Shown here one piece after another: positions 38,531-49,213 of a stretch of DNA of 64,000 bases (position 1 is its first letter; each line of letters begins with the position of its first letter). The translations under genes were made by a program, and so were the position numbers. The stretch spans positions 186,001 through 250,000 of the forward strand of contig JAHIXK010000008.1 of the NCBI GenBank assembly GCA_018815245.1, in the 5' to 3' direction. Source of the stretch: Gammaproteobacteria bacterium (GTDB lineage Bacteria; Pseudomonadota; Gammaproteobacteria; Burkholderiales; Burkholderiaceae_B). The notes under the pieces are model-generated. The model saw only the letters and a program-made list of their open reading frames with translations, had not been told where the DNA came from and ran no database searches.

Positions 38531-40552
38531 ATGTCCTCTTCGTCAAAGAACATGGCCAACGCGATTCGCGCGCTCGCCATGGATGCAGTTCAAGCCGCCA
38601 AATCTGGCCACCCAGGCATGCCCATGGGCATGGCCGAAATCGCCGTTGCCCTGTGGGCACGCCACCTGAAGCACAACCCGCAGAACCCGCTTTGGGCCGA
38701 TCGCGACCGCTTCGTGTTGTCCAATGGCCACGGGTCCATGCTGCTGTATGCGCTGCTGCACTTGACCGGTTACGACCTGCCGATCGAGGAATTGAAGAAT
38801 TTCCGCCAGTTGCATTCTAAAACACCGGGCCACCCGGAAGTGGACATTACCCCCGGTATTGAAACCACCACTGGCCCCTTGGGGCAGGGCATTGCCAATG
38901 CTGTGGGTTTTGCATTGGCTGAAAAGCTGTTGGCCGCTGAATTCAACGAAGCTGGTTTTCCAGTTGTTGACCACAACACCTATGTGTTTTTGGGCGACGG
39001 TTGCCTGATGGAAGGCATTTCCCACGAGGCCTGTTCACTGGCGGGTACCTTGGGTTTGTCAAAATTGATCGTGATGTACGACGACAATGGCATTTCCATT
39101 GACGGTGAGGTTGAGCACTGGTTTGCCGACAACACGCCCAAGCGTTTTGAAGCTTATGGCTGGAATGTAATTCCGAACGTGAATGGCCACAATGTAGATG
39201 CGGTGGATGCTGCCATTGCCCAGGCCAAGCAAAACGCTTCGCTGGACAAAGGGCCAACCCTGATTTGCTGCAAAACCAATATTGGCGAGGGCTCGCCTAA
39301 CCTGGCTGGTACTGACAAAGTACACGGCGCCCCGTTGGGCGACGCTGAAATTGCGGCCACCCGCGCTGCCATTGGTTGGGAGCACGCACCGTTTGATATC
39401 CCTGCCGAGGTGTACAACGCCTGGGACGCACAGGTGGAGGGCGCAGCCCGTCAATCGGCTTGGGACAAATTGTTTGAGGCCTACCGCGCCAAATTCCCGG
39501 CCAAAGCTGCTGAATTCAAGCGCCGCATGGCGGGTGACTTGCCTGCTCAGTTTGAACAAACTGCCGCACGCCTGTTGGCCACGGTGGCGGCCAAAGGCGA
39601 AACCATCGCCACGCGCAAAGCCAGCCAAAACGCGATTACCCTGCTGGCTGCTGAATTGCCTGAACTGCTGGGCGGTTCTGCCGACTTAACCGGTTCAAAC
39701 CTGACCAATTGGCCCACCTGTGTGGCTGTTCGCCGCAACAAGGAAGGCTTTACTGCCGGTAACCACATCAACTGGGGTGTGCGTGAATTCGGCATGAGCG
39801 CAGCGCTCAACGGTGTTGCCCTGCACGGTGGCTACATTCCGTTTGGCGCCACTTTCCTGACCTTCTCGGATTACAGCCGCAATGCCTTGCGCATGGCTGC
39901 GCTGATGAAAAAGCGCAATATTTTTGTGTTCACCCACGATTCAATCGGCCTGGGTGAAGACGGCCCCACCCACCAACCCGTTGAGCACGCAGCCACCTTG
40001 CGCTTGTTGCCAAACATGGATGTGTGGCGCCCTGCGGATTCAGTGGAGTCGATGGCCGCGTGGAATTCGGCTGTAATGCGCAAAGACGGCCCCAGTTCGC
40101 TGTTGTTCAGTCGCCAAAATCTGCCATTCCTGGAACGTTCAGAAGCGGTGTTGAACTCAATTGCCAAAGGCGGTTATGTGTTGCTTGATGCAGCCAATGC
40201 CAAGGTCACCTTGATTGCCACGGGTTCGGAAATCGAGATCGCCATGAACACACAGAAAGCGCTGTCTGGAAAAGGCATCGTGGCCCGTGTGGTGTCCATG
40301 CCGTCCACGAACGTATTTGATCGCCAAACCGTCGATTACAAGGCTGGTGTGTTGGGCACTGCACCGATTGCGGTGATTGAAGCCGGCATGACCGACGGCT
40401 GGTACAAGTACATTGCGCAGGCGGGTGTGAAAGGCACAGTGCTTGGCATGAATACTTTTGGTGAATCTGCCCCGGCGGGTGCCTTGTTCAAGCATTTTGG
40501 TTTGACGACAGAAAAATTCACCGAGGCTGCACTGGCTTTGGTTACACAATAA
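38531..40552 (+). CDS. tktA: Transketolase
   Basis: Thiamine-diphosphate enzyme of the pentose phosphate pathway (and of the Calvin cycle where present). The 673-residue protein has [14 protein letters not shown] near residue 29, the ThDP-binding [32 protein letters not shown] motif near 155-187, and the pyrimidine-domain segment [15 protein letters not shown] near 418. It is the first gene of a carbon-metabolism run and is followed 49 bases later by gap. Confidence 0.98.
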   Translation: MSSSSKNMANAIRALAMDAVQAAKSGHPGMPMGMAEIAVALWARHLKHNPQNPLWADRDRFVLSNGHGSMLLYALLHLTGYDLPIEELKNFRQLHSKTPGHPEVDITPGIETTTGPLGQGIANAVGFALAEKLLAAEFNEAGFPVVDHNTYVFLGDGCLMEGISHEACSLAGTLGLSKLIVMYDDNGISIDGEVEHWFADNTPKRFEAYGWNVIPNVNGHNVDAVDAAIAQAKQNASLDKGPTLICCKTNIGEGSPNLAGTDKVHGAPLGDAEIAATRAAIGWEHAPFDIPAEVYNAWDAQVEGAARQSAWDKLFEAYRAKFPAKAAEFKRRMAGDLPAQFEQTAARLLATVAAKGETIATRKASQNAITLLAAELPELLGGSADLTGSNLTNWPTCVAVRRNKEGFTAGNHINWGVREFGMSAALNGVALHGGYIPFGATFLTFSDYSRNALRMAALMKKRNIFVFTHDSIGLGEDGPTHQPVEHAATLRLLPNMDVWRPADSVESMAAWNSAVMRKDGPSSLLFSRQNLPFLERSEAVLNSIAKGGYVLLDAANAKVTLIATGSEIEIAMNTQKALSGKGIVARVVSMPSTNVFDRQTVDYKAGVLGTAPIAVIEAGMTDGWYKYIAQAGVKGTVLGMNTFGESAPAGALFKHFGLTTEKFTEAALALVTQ

Positions 40553-40601
40553 GCACGGCTTAAGACACACGATAATTGATTTACTTTCAAGGAGATTTGT
40601 C

Positions 40602-41612
40602 ATGACCATTCGCGTAGCGATCAACGGCTATGGCCGCATCGGCCGAAATGTACTGCGTGCCCACTATGAAGGTGGCAAGAAACACGACATTCAAATCGTG
40701 GCGATTAATGACCTGGGCGACCCCAAGACCAACGCCCACCTGACCCAGTACGACACCGCGCACGGCCGTTTCCCCGGCACCGTAAGCGTAGATGGCGACT
40801 ACATGGTTGTAAACGGCGACAAAATCAAGGTTTTGGCCAACCGCAACCCCGCAGAATTGCCTTGGGGCGAGCTGGGTGTAGACGTCGTGATGGAATGCAC
40901 AGGCTTTTTCACTACCAAAGAAAAGGCTTCCGCGCACCTGAGGGGTGGCGCCAAGAAAGTGATCATCTCCGCCCCTGGCGGCAAAGACGTGGATGCAACA
41001 GTTGTATTTGGCGTGAACCACGGCGTGTTGAAAAGCACAGACACCGTGATTTCCAACGCTTCTTGCACCACCAACTGTCTGGCACCGTTGGTTAAGCCTT
41101 TGAACGATGAAATTGGTCTTGAAACCGGCTTGATGACCACCATTCACGCTTACACAAACGACCAGGTATTGACCGACGTGTACCACGAAGACCTGCGCCG
41201 TGCACGTTCCGCTACCATGAGCATGATCCCCACCAAAACCGGTGCGGCTGCCGCTGTTGGTTTGGTATTGCCAGAACTGAATGGCAAGCTGGATGGTTAT
41301 GCAGTGCGCGTGCCCACCATCAACGTGTCCATGGTTGACCTGTCGTTTATCGCCAAGCGCGACACCACGGTGGAGGAAGTGAACAGCATTCTGAAAGCGG
41401 CCGCCGAAGGCCCGTTGAAGGGTGTGCTGGAGTACAACGAGGCACCACTGGTGTCGATTGACTTCAACCACAACCCGGCATCCAGCTCCTTTGATGCAAC
41501 GCTGACCAAGGTCAGCGGCAAGCTGGTGAAGGTATCCAGCTGGTACGACAACGAGTGGGGCTTCTCCAACCGCATGTTGGACACCACGGTTGCATTGATG
41601 AATGCCAAGTAA
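40602..41612 (+). CDS. gap: Glyceraldehyde-3-phosphate dehydrogenase
   Basis: Type I GAPDH of 336 residues. The Rossmann motif [14 protein letters not shown] begins at residue 8, the catalytic cysteine is C155 in [12 protein letters not shown], and its partner is H182 in IHAYTNDQ. The ATG has AAGGAG eight to nine bases upstream, one of the best ribosome-binding sites in the window, consistent with high expression. A strong terminator follows, which separates gap from the protease gene. Confidence 0.98.
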   Translation: MTIRVAINGYGRIGRNVLRAHYEGGKKHDIQIVAINDLGDPKTNAHLTQYDTAHGRFPGTVSVDGDYMVVNGDKIKVLANRNPAELPWGELGVDVVMECTGFFTTKEKASAHLRGGAKKVIISAPGGKDVDATVVFGVNHGVLKSTDTVISNASCTTNCLAPLVKPLNDEIGLETGLMTTIHAYTNDQVLTDVYHEDLRRARSATMSMIPTKTGAAAAVGLVLPELNGKLDGYAVRVPTINVSMVDLSFIAKRDTTVEEVNSILKAAAEGPLKGVLEYNEAPLVSIDFNHNPASSSFDATLTKVSGKLVKVSSWYDNEWGFSNRMLDTTVALMNAK

Positions 41613-41633
41613 TTTCAAGCGTGTTTTGATTTA

Positions 41634-41663
41634 AAAAAACCGGGTTCATGCCCGGTTTTTTTT
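41634..41663 (+). terminator. Strong rho-independent terminator after gap
   Basis: An A-run leads into ACCGGG, a TTCATG loop, CCCGGT and a run of eight T bases. This is a textbook intrinsic terminator 20 to 50 bases after the gap stop and ends the tkt-gap transcript. Confidence 0.93.
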
Positions 41664-41874
41664 CGCCCGTTTTTTTCCTGAAAAACCACCCCCTTTTGTG
41701 GGTGCCCCTACCCCTATTGGCCATGCGCAAAGCCTTGTTTCATGCCGTTAAACAAGAACTTTCGGTTTTCTTGCAGCGCGCATGAGAAGTGGACACCGTT
41801 CTGCTTTCTATTCATCAAATTGATTGTGCAACTTGCTCGGTAACCTCAATGCATTGAGATAAGCGAGTACCGCC

Positions 41875-43854
41875 ATGTTGACGTTCCGTCCCAAAAAACA
41901 AAAATTAACTCCCCTCCGAATTTTGGTAACCAGCGTGTTGTTGATGCTGTGGATCCTTTTGGTGGCTCCGGCCTATGCCCAAGGCGGCAGTGGGCAGTTC
42001 ATCGTCAAGCTGAAAAACTCGGTGGAGCTTGGCAGCGCACCTACTTTGCGTCGTCTTGAGAAAGAAGGCGAGTTTCTGGCCGATGTCATGAGCCGCAACA
42101 ATGTGGATGCTGTTTGGTTGCGTGCAGGCTCTGTGGGAACACACGTGATGCGCTGGGGCAGCTCGGTGCGCGACACGGATCAGCAGGCCGTGTTGAACCG
42201 CCTGGCCAGTGACCCAGAAGTTGAGTTTGCAATCGAAGACCGCCCTGTGCGTGCTTTCGCAACGCCCAACGACCCCAATTTTTCAAACCAGTGGGCCTTG
42301 CGGTCCACCTTGAATACAGCGGGTGCCAAATTTGATCAGGCATGGGACGTGATTCGCGGCAGTGCTGATGTGGTGGTGGCTGTGCTGGATACAGGTGTTG
42401 TGTTTGAGACGCCCGATTTAATGGGCCGCCTGTTGAGCGGCTACGACTTCATTTCCGATGTGCCAACAGCCAATGATGGAGACGGGCGTGATGCCAATGC
42501 GGCAGACCCCGGCAACTGGATCAGCACGGAAGATTCCCAAACCTCCACTTTCTCGGGTTGCAGCGTCAAAAACTCCAGCTGGCACGGCACATTCGTTGCT
42601 GGTCAGGTTGCAGCGAACACGCACAGCGATTCCGATGTGGCCGGTGCTGACTGGAACGTGAAAGTTTTGCCAGTGCGGGTGTTGGGCAAATGTGGTGGTT
42701 TACTTTCTGATGTGCTGGACGCCATGTTGTGGTCTGCCGGTCTTGATGTACCAGGTATTCCACGCAATCCAAACCCGGCCGATGTGATCAACCTCAGCCT
42801 GGGCAGCTCAAGCACCTGCAGTACTTTTGAACAGTCCGTAGTGGATCGCGTGAATGCCGCGGGCACCTTGGTTGTAGCCGCGGCAGGAAACAGTGGTGGT
42901 TCGGTTGATTCGCCAGCCAACTGCAGCAATGTGTTGTCTGTGGGCGCGCTGGATCGTGACGGTAGCCGCGCCAGCTACAGCGCCATTGGTAGTGGTGTCA
43001 GCCTGATGGCCCCCGGCGGCTTCACCAACGGCTTGGTGGGGTTGAGCAATTCCGGCTCGACCACGCCAGGTTCCGCAAGTTTGGCCAGTAAAACCGGTAC
43101 TTCATTTGCTGCGCCTTTGGTGGCGGCCACAGCAGGCTTGATGCGCTCTATCAACCCGACATTAACGCCAGCCCAGTTGCGCAGCCAGATTTTGAACAAC
43201 ACGGCTGGTTTTTTAAGCCCCGGTACCAGTACATGCACGGCGAATCAGGGTTCTGGCACTTGCAACTGCACCACTGCGGTGTGTGGGGCCGGCATGCTGG
43301 ACGCCTTTGCTGTGGTGTCTGCTGCCCGGGCCAGCAGCCCGGTGGCCAATGCCTCGGTGTCGGCCAACGGCTTGGGCACCAGTGGTTTTCAGGAAAGTGC
43401 CTCCGGTTTGAACCCGGTTCGTTTGCGCGGTTCCGCAAGTTCAGTGGCCTTGGGCAGAACGGTTGCCTCGTATCAGTGGATTCAAGTGTCGGGTGAGCAG
43501 GTCATGACCGGCACCCGCAACACAGCCGATGTTGATTTGCCAGCAGCAACGGCCACCTCGGACTTGGTGTTTCAGCTTACCGTCACCGATTCCGTTGGAG
43601 AAGACCACAGCAGTTTCACCGCGATCCGTGTGGTGGCCAGTGGCGACGATGGAAGTTCTCCCAGCTCGCTGGCCAGCGCCAGTTCAGGTGGTACCACGGC
43701 CCCCACTACAAACAACAGCACTACCTCCACTGCCTCAGTTGCATCGGGTGGCGGTGGTGGTGGCGGAGGAGCCAACACACTGGGTGGCTTGTTCGGTTTA
43801 ATGGTGTTGTTGTTGGCATTCAAGATGTTGGGCCGCGCTTCATCAAAAGAATGA
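41875..43854 (+). CDS. Secreted subtilisin-like (S8) protease with GlyGly-type C-terminal sorting tail
   Basis: A 659-residue exported protease. It has a signal peptide (about 1-35, ending APAYA), an inhibitor-type propeptide (about 40-130) and an S8 domain with D172 (VLDTGV), H237 (SSWHGTFVAG), oxyanion N339 (AAAGNSGG) and S410 (GTSFAAP). A PKD/Ig-like module follows (about 490-590). After a Thr/Ser-rich linker come eight glycines (625-632), a hydrophobic stretch (GGLFGLMVLLLAFKML) and a short basic end (K650, R654). That tripartite tail is the GlyGly-CTERM layout processed by rhombosortase. The convergent neighbour is a rhombosortase-like gene, overlapping by 35 bases. Confidence 0.92.
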   Translation: MLTFRPKKQKLTPLRILVTSVLLMLWILLVAPAYAQGGSGQFIVKLKNSVELGSAPTLRRLEKEGEFLADVMSRNNVDAVWLRAGSVGTHVMRWGSSVRDTDQQAVLNRLASDPEVEFAIEDRPVRAFATPNDPNFSNQWALRSTLNTAGAKFDQAWDVIRGSADVVVAVLDTGVVFETPDLMGRLLSGYDFISDVPTANDGDGRDANAADPGNWISTEDSQTSTFSGCSVKNSSWHGTFVAGQVAANTHSDSDVAGADWNVKVLPVRVLGKCGGLLSDVLDAMLWSAGLDVPGIPRNPNPADVINLSLGSSSTCSTFEQSVVDRVNAAGTLVVAAAGNSGGSVDSPANCSNVLSVGALDRDGSRASYSAIGSGVSLMAPGGFTNGLVGLSNSGSTTPGSASLASKTGTSFAAPLVAATAGLMRSINPTLTPAQLRSQILNNTAGFLSPGTSTCTANQGSGTCNCTTAVCGAGMLDAFAVVSAARASSPVANASVSANGLGTSGFQESASGLNPVRLRGSASSVALGRTVASYQWIQVSGEQVMTGTRNTADVDLPAATATSDLVFQLTVTDSVGEDHSSFTAIRVVASGDDGSSPSSLASASSGGTTAPTTNNSTTSTASVASGGGGGGGGANTLGGLFGLMVLLLAFKMLGRASSKE

Positions 43855-44425
43855 CGATTCCCGAGAACAGTCCACCGAAGGCTCCGCCACGGTGAGCTTC
43901 ATAAGCAATCGGGCCGCCCACCAGTGCATCGGTGTGGTGGCCCGAATTCCATTCCAGCAGCAGTTTTAGCAGCAGGCCCACAGCCAGAATCCACAAGGGC
44001 CAGGTTTTCTGAAGGTTTCCGGGGCTTCGGAAAAGGGCCAACAACAGGCATGCTGCAAACTGAAAGTGCAGGGCGCCGCTTAGGCCGCAGTACCAATTCA
44101 AAGGCTCAATTGCGGCCACATAAAACGCCACCCAAACCAGCGACGTTGCCTGGATCCACAGCCATTCCCCATGGCTTCGCTGCTCGGAAAAGCCCCAGGT
44201 GAGCAAGGCCAGGCCCGCCAGATTCAAGCCTAGGTGCACCGGGCCAAGGTGCGTGAATTGTGCCAACAAGGCATAAATGAAAAATGAGTCAATTAAATCA
44301 AGCCCTTGCTGCGGAAAGTCGGGCGCAAGGAACTGCCCTGCAATTGCCGCGATTCCAATCACAAAGGAGGATGCAACCCCGAGGAAAAGTTGGCTGGGGG
44401 CGTTATAATTCCGGATTGTTTCCAA
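43820..44425 (-). CDS. Rhombosortase-type rhomboid serine protease
   Basis: Polytopic intramembrane protease, 201 residues from a TTG at 44425, which has AAGGAAGG a few bases upstream. A longer frame from 44452 would start at another TTG that abuts the pgk start codon. Rhomboid landmarks are present: H64xxxN68 in GPVHLGLNLAG, the nucleophile S116 in YCGLSGALHF, and H178 in YEAHRGGAFGG. The short length and AHxxGAxxG ending match the rhombosortase subgroup, which cleaves GlyGly-CTERM tails of exported proteins. Its 3' end overlaps the S8 protease gene carrying such a tail, so that protein is its likely substrate. Confidence 0.85.
   Translation of the reverse strand: METIRNYNAPSQLFLGVASSFVIGIAAIAGQFLAPDFPQQGLDLIDSFFIYALLAQFTHLGPVHLGLNLAGLALLTWGFSEQRSHGEWLWIQATSLVWVAFYVAAIEPLNWYCGLSGALHFQFAACLLLALFRSPGNLQKTWPLWILAVGLLLKLLLEWNSGHHTDALVGGPIAYEAHRGGAFGGLFSGIVILLMKRGPTS
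44404..44409 (+). promoter_or_regulatory. -10 box for pgk
   Basis: A perfect TATAAT lies 43 bases before the pgk ATG, inside the first codons of the opposing rhombosortase gene. No good -35 element is visible at 16-18 bases, so an activator or weak -35 may be involved. Confidence 0.4.
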
Positions 44426-44451
44426 TAACCTTCCTTGAGAGTTGAAAAACA

Positions 44452-45633
44452 ATGTTGCGTTTCCTTCGACTGACTGACCAAGAAGTATCCAACAAACGCG
44501 TGCTGATTCGCGTCGATTTTAACGTGCCAGTGGATGCAAATGGCAACATCACGGAAGACACCCGCATTCGCGCCTCGCTTCCCGGCATCGAATACTGCAT
44601 GAACAACAACGCCGCGCTGATGCTGACCAGTCACTTTGGTCGCCCCACCGAGGGCGAATACGACGAAAGGCTGAGCCTGGCCCCGGTTGCTGTCCGCTTG
44701 GGCGAATTGCTTGGCCGCCCTGTGCGACTGGTGAAAGACTGGGTAGAAGGCGTGGATGCAAAAGCAGGCGAAGTACTGCTGCTGGAAAATTGCCGCTTCA
44801 ACAAAGGCGAGAAAAAGAACAATCCCGAGTTGGCCCGGAAAATTGCAGGCCTGTGCGATATTTATGTGAATGACGCCTTTGGTACTGCCCACCGGGCTGA
44901 AGCCACCACCCATGGTGCTGCCCAGTTTGCACCTGTGGCCTGCGCAGGCCCCTTGCTGGCGGCTGAACTGGATGCCTTGGGTGCCGCGCTTTCTGCGCCC
45001 AAACGCCCCATGGTGGCAATTGTGGCGGGTTCCAAGGTTTCCACCAAATTGACCATTCTGAACAGCCTGGCCAACAAAGTGGATCAATTGATCGTAGGTG
45101 GCGGCATTGCCAACACCTTCATGGCTGCATTGGGTTTGCCCATCGGCAAGTCACTGGCAGAACACGATTTGATCGACGAGGCCAAAACCATCATCGACAA
45201 CATGAAGGCCCGTGGTGCAGCGGTGCCCATTCCAACCGATGTGGTGGTGGGCAAGGAGTTTTCTCCCACTGCTTATGCCACCACCAAAAAAGTGGCTGAC
45301 GTGGCGGCTGATGACATGATTTTCGACATTGGCCCGAACACCGCTGAAGAACTGGCCGCCATTCTCGACAAAGCCGGCACCATTGTGTGGAACGGCCCGG
45401 TTGGCGTGTTTGAATTCGACCAGTTTGGAAAGGGCACCGAGCGCTTGGCCATGGCAATTGCCAGGTCCAAGGCGTTCTCCATTGCGGGCGGTGGCGATAC
45501 CCTGGCCGCCATTTCCAAATACAACATTGGTGAACAGGTCAGCTACATTTCCACCGGTGGTGGTGCATTCCTTGAATTTCTGGAAGGCAAAACCCTGCCT
45601 GCCGTTGAAATTCTTCAACAGAGAGCCGCTTGA
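44452..45633 (+). CDS. pgk: Phosphoglycerate kinase
   Basis: Glycolytic/gluconeogenic kinase of 393 residues. [13 protein letters not shown] near residue 18 and [11 protein letters not shown] near 60 bind 3-phosphoglycerate. [14 protein letters not shown] near 139 and [13 protein letters not shown] near 347 belong to substrate and nucleotide sites. The stop overlaps the pyk start (TGATG), indicating translational coupling. Confidence 0.98.
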   Translation: MLRFLRLTDQEVSNKRVLIRVDFNVPVDANGNITEDTRIRASLPGIEYCMNNNAALMLTSHFGRPTEGEYDERLSLAPVAVRLGELLGRPVRLVKDWVEGVDAKAGEVLLLENCRFNKGEKKNNPELARKIAGLCDIYVNDAFGTAHRAEATTHGAAQFAPVACAGPLLAAELDALGAALSAPKRPMVAIVAGSKVSTKLTILNSLANKVDQLIVGGGIANTFMAALGLPIGKSLAEHDLIDEAKTIIDNMKARGAAVPIPTDVVVGKEFSPTAYATTKKVADVAADDMIFDIGPNTAEELAAILDKAGTIVWNGPVGVFEFDQFGKGTERLAMAIARSKAFSIAGGGDTLAAISKYNIGEQVSYISTGGGAFLEFLEGKTLPAVEILQQRAA

Positions 45634-47099
45634 TGAACAAATCAGTGCCCAACGAATTCGTACCCCGTCAAACCAAAATTGTCGCCACACTGGGGCCAGC
45701 TTCCACCGAACCTGCTGTTCTGGAAAGAATGATCGCCGCAGGCATGAATGTGGTGCGGGTCAACTTTTCCCACGGCACGGCACAAGAACACATTGACCGC
45801 GTGAAAACCGTGCGTGAAATTGCGGCGCGCCTGTGCCGTGACATCGCGGTAATGGCCGATTTGCAGGGGCCGAAAATTCGCATCGGTGTGTTTGCCAATG
45901 GTTCAACCACCTTGGTAAATGGTCAGCCCTTTGTGCTGGAAGCGAAATGTGATTCTGGCGATGACGAACGTGTTGGGCTTGATTATCCAGAGCTGGTCAA
46001 TGATGTGAAAGCGGGCGATACGCTGTTGCTTGACGACGGCAAAATAGTATTGAAGGTAAAAAGGGTCACCCCCACGCAAATTCATTGCGAAACCGAAGTA
46101 GGCGGCGTGCTGAAAAACCGCAAGGGCATCAACAAGCTGGGTGGCGGTTTGTCTGCCCCCGCGCTGACGTCGAAAGACATGGAAGACATTCGCACCGCAG
46201 TGGCTTTTGAGGCCGACTACATTGCGGTCAGCTTCCCGAAAAGCGGTGCCGACATGTACATGGCCCGCGAATTGACCCGCGCAGCCGGTGGGCATGCTTT
46301 CATGATTGCCAAAATCGAGCGTTGTGAAGCGCTGGAAAACCTGGACGACTTGATTCGTTCCTGCGACGGCCTGATGGTTGCACGTGGTGACCTGGCTGTT
46401 GAAATTGGCGACGCGGCAGTACCCGCGGCCCAGAAGCGTTTGATTCGCGCTGCCCGCGAGGCCAACAAGCTGACCATTACTGCCACGCAGATGATGGAAA
46501 GCATGATTGAAAGCCCGGTACCCACCCGTGCTGAAGTGTCAGATGTAGCGAACGCCGTACTGGACGGCACCGACGCGGTTATGTTGTCGGCTGAAACCGC
46601 TGCGGGTAAATTTCCAGTAGAAACCATCGTGGCCATGGCCCGTGTGTGCGTGGAAGCGGAAAAGTCGGCCACCATAAGCCTTGATGCCGATTTCCTGAAC
46701 CGCAAGTTCAAGCGCGTGGACCAGTCCATCGCCATGGCTGCGCTGTTCACGGCGCACCACCTCGAAGTAAAGGCAATTGCAGCACTTACGCAGTCTGGGT
46801 CAACTGCATTGTGGATGTCGCGTTTGAACAGTGGTGTGCCCATTTTTGCGTTAACACCTGAAGAAAAAACCCGCCGCCGCCTGTCCATGTACCGAGACGT
46901 GCGCACGGTGATGATGCAGTACGAAACAGAAGACAGGGAGTTGCTGCTGGCCAAGTCAGAGAAAGCCCTGTTGGATGCCAAAGTAGTAGAGCTGGGCGAC
47001 CTGATTGTGATCACCATTGGTGAACCTATTGGCAAGTCTGGCGGCACCAACACCATGAAAATTGTGCGTGTGGGCGAACACATTGGCTCGCTCACTTAA
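45633..47099 (+). CDS. pyk: Pyruvate kinase
   Basis: Converts phosphoenolpyruvate and ADP to pyruvate and ATP. The 488-residue protein from the ATG at 45633 has TKIVATLGPAS near residue 14, VVRVNFSHGT, the catalytic-lysine region AFMIAKIERCEALENLDDLI, and the signature DGLMVARGDLAVEIG. A C-terminal regulatory domain is present (residues about 350-488). It directly overlaps pgk. A 61-base gap with a weak TTGCT/AGCAA hairpin separates it from fba. Confidence 0.97.
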   Translation: MNKSVPNEFVPRQTKIVATLGPASTEPAVLERMIAAGMNVVRVNFSHGTAQEHIDRVKTVREIAARLCRDIAVMADLQGPKIRIGVFANGSTTLVNGQPFVLEAKCDSGDDERVGLDYPELVNDVKAGDTLLLDDGKIVLKVKRVTPTQIHCETEVGGVLKNRKGINKLGGGLSAPALTSKDMEDIRTAVAFEADYIAVSFPKSGADMYMARELTRAAGGHAFMIAKIERCEALENLDDLIRSCDGLMVARGDLAVEIGDAAVPAAQKRLIRAAREANKLTITATQMMESMIESPVPTRAEVSDVANAVLDGTDAVMLSAETAAGKFPVETIVAMARVCVEAEKSATISLDADFLNRKFKRVDQSIAMAALFTAHHLEVKAIAALTQSGSTALWMSRLNSGVPIFALTPEEKTRRRLSMYRDVRTVMMQYETEDRELLLAKSEKALLDAKVVELGDLIVITIGEPIGKSGGTNTMKIVRVGEHIGSLT

Positions 47100-47160
47100 A
47101 TTGCGCACTTAGCTTGCTCGTTCAAGCAACCAGTTAATTTTATTTTTCGGAGAATTTGAA

Positions 47161-48225
47161 ATGCCACTCGTATCCATGCGCCAATTGCTGGACCATGCTG
47201 CCGAAAACGGCTACGGCATCCCTGCGTTCAACGTGAACAACCTGGAACAGGTTCAAGCAGTGATGGCTGCCGCCGATGAAGTGGGCGCCCCCGTCATTTT
47301 GCAGGCCAGTGCCGGTGCCCGCAAATACGCAGGCGAGCCTTTCATCAAGCACCTGATCCAGGCAGCCGTTGAAGCCTACCCCCACATTCCGCTGGTGATG
47401 CACCAAGACCATGGCAGCAGCCCCAAAGTGTGTCAGGGCGCAATCGACCTGGGTTTTGGCTCGGTGATGATGGACGGTTCCCTGATGGAAGACGGAAAAA
47501 CACCTGCATCTTTCGACTACAACCTCCAAGTGACCCGCAAAGTGGTCGACATGGCGCACAAGGTTGGCGTAACCGTTGAAGGCGAACTGGGTTGCCTGGG
47601 CAACCTTGAAACCGGTGAGGCGGGCGAAGAAGACGGGGTTGGTGCCGATGTAAAACTGGACCACAGCCAAATGCTGACCGACCCCGAAGAAGCCGCTGTG
47701 TTTGTTCGTGAAACCCAACTGGATGCCCTGGCCATTGCCATCGGTACCAGCCACGGGGCCTACAAATTCAGCCGCAAGCCCACGGGCGACATTCTGGCCA
47801 TTTCACGTGTGAAAGAAATTCACGCTCGAATCCCCAACACGCACTTGGTGATGCATGGTTCTTCTTCCGTACCCGCTGACCTGCTGGCCATCATCAACCA
47901 GTACGGTGGCAAGATGAAAGAAACCTACGGCGTGCCCGTGGAAGAAATTCAGGAAGCCATTAAATACGGCGTGCGCAAAATCAACATCGACACCGACATT
48001 CGCCTGGCCATGACAGGCGCGGTGCGCAAGTTCCTGTTTGAAAACCCCGACAAGTTTGATGCGCGTGAATGGCTGAAACCCGCACGCGAAGCGGCCAAGC
48101 AGATATGCAAGCAGCGTTACATGGAATTCGGTTGTGAAGGGCAGGGCGCGAAGATCAAGCCAATTGGCTTGACTGAGATTGCGCAAAAATACGCCACCGG
48201 CGAATTGGCCCAGATCGTGCAGTAA
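47161..48225 (+). CDS. fba: Class II fructose-bisphosphate aldolase
   Basis: Zinc aldolase of 354 residues. [11 protein letters not shown] carries the catalytic Asp and zinc His. [40 protein letters not shown] and [17 protein letters not shown] complete the zinc and phosphate sites. The sequence style matches the Calvin-cycle-type subgroup common in betaproteobacteria. GGAG lies eight bases upstream of the ATG. A terminator follows. Confidence 0.97.
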   Translation: MPLVSMRQLLDHAAENGYGIPAFNVNNLEQVQAVMAAADEVGAPVILQASAGARKYAGEPFIKHLIQAAVEAYPHIPLVMHQDHGSSPKVCQGAIDLGFGSVMMDGSLMEDGKTPASFDYNLQVTRKVVDMAHKVGVTVEGELGCLGNLETGEAGEEDGVGADVKLDHSQMLTDPEEAAVFVRETQLDALAIAIGTSHGAYKFSRKPTGDILAISRVKEIHARIPNTHLVMHGSSSVPADLLAIINQYGGKMKETYGVPVEEIQEAIKYGVRKINIDTDIRLAMTGAVRKFLFENPDKFDAREWLKPAREAAKQICKQRYMEFGCEGQGAKIKPIGLTEIAQKYATGELAQIVQ

Positions 48226-48251
48226 CTTGTTTTACACCCCCGGTAGAAACT

Positions 48252-48285
48252 CACGCGGGCTGTGCCCCGCGTGTTTTATTTTTAT
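48252..48285 (+). terminator. Rho-independent terminator after fba
   Basis: CACGCGGG and CCCGCGTG form an eight-base stem around CTGTGC, followed by TTTTATTTTTAT. It lies 26 bases after the fba stop and separates the glycolytic run from purC. Confidence 0.92.
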
Positions 48286-48312
48286 AAGCCTGAATCCCAC
48301 GAGGCCAATTGA

Positions 48313-49209
48313 ATGAGTACTGTGTTTGAAACCAAGCTGACTTCCCTGCCACTGCTGCATCGCGGAAAAGTTAGGGAAAATTTTTCAGTCGGTGACGACA
48401 AAATGTTGATCGTGGCCAGCGACCGTTTGTCCGCCTTCGACGTTATTCTGGATCAACCCATCCCCGAGAAAGGCATGGTGCTGACCCAGATGGCCCAGTT
48501 CTGGTTCGACATTCTGGCCGACGTAGTACCCAATCACCTCACCGGCATTGCGCCAGAAACGGTGGTGTCTGCCGAAGAAGCCCCGCAAATCAAGGGCCGC
48601 GCCATGGTGGTCAAAAAGTTGAAAGCCCTGCCCATTGAGGCTGTGGTGCGTGGTTACTTGATTGGTTCAGGCTGGAAAGACTACCAGGCCACTGGCGCCG
48701 TGTGTGGCATCAAGCTGCCATCCGGCATGCAAATGGCTGCGAAGCTTGAAGAACCCATTTTTACACCTGCCACCAAAGCAGCCATGGGCGAGCACGATGA
48801 AAACATCGATTTCGCCACCATGAGCGATGTGGTGGGTGCTGATTTGGCCCATCAAATCCGTGACGTGTCCATTGCCCTTTACACCAAGGCCAGTGATTAC
48901 GCCGCGCGCCAGGGCATTATCATTGCCGACACCAAATTTGAATTCGGCCTGGACGAAAACGGCACCCTGACCTTGATGGACGAGGTGCTGACCGCCGATT
49001 CGTCGCGCTTTTGGCCTGCAGACCAATACCAGGTGGGCATTTCCCCGCCATCGTACGACAAACAGTTTGTTCGTGATTATCTGGAAAGCGTGCCGGGCTG
49101 GAACAAAAAAGCGCCTGCGCCTACACTTCCACTAGAGATCATTGACAAAACAGCGGCCAAATACCGACAGGCCTATGAAATTCTGACTGGACGCCTTTGG
49201 ATTGGATAA
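48313..49209 (+). CDS. purC: SAICAR synthase
   Basis: Phosphoribosylaminoimidazole-succinocarboxamide synthase, 298 residues. [33 protein letters not shown] at the N-terminus includes the nucleotide loop. [25 protein letters not shown] and [14 protein letters not shown] are family blocks. It starts a purC-purE-purK run. The purE ATG is five bases after the purC stop. Confidence 0.97.
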   Translation: MSTVFETKLTSLPLLHRGKVRENFSVGDDKMLIVASDRLSAFDVILDQPIPEKGMVLTQMAQFWFDILADVVPNHLTGIAPETVVSAEEAPQIKGRAMVVKKLKALPIEAVVRGYLIGSGWKDYQATGAVCGIKLPSGMQMAAKLEEPIFTPATKAAMGEHDENIDFATMSDVVGADLAHQIRDVSIALYTKASDYAARQGIIIADTKFEFGLDENGTLTLMDEVLTADSSRFWPADQYQVGISPPSYDKQFVRDYLESVPGWNKKAPAPTLPLEIIDKTAAKYRQAYEILTGRLWIG

Positions 49210-49213
49210 GCAC

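Noticed and set aside
40587-41618. Open frame covering the complement of gap
   Set aside because: It mirrors GAPDH almost base for base, and the His/Gly-rich translation has no domain. GAPDH is certain.
43730-43850. PEP-CTERM or LPXTG-type sorting signal on the S8 protease
   Set aside because: There is no PEP or LPXTG motif; the polyglycine plus hydrophobic plus basic layout with an adjacent rhomboid fits the GlyGly type better.
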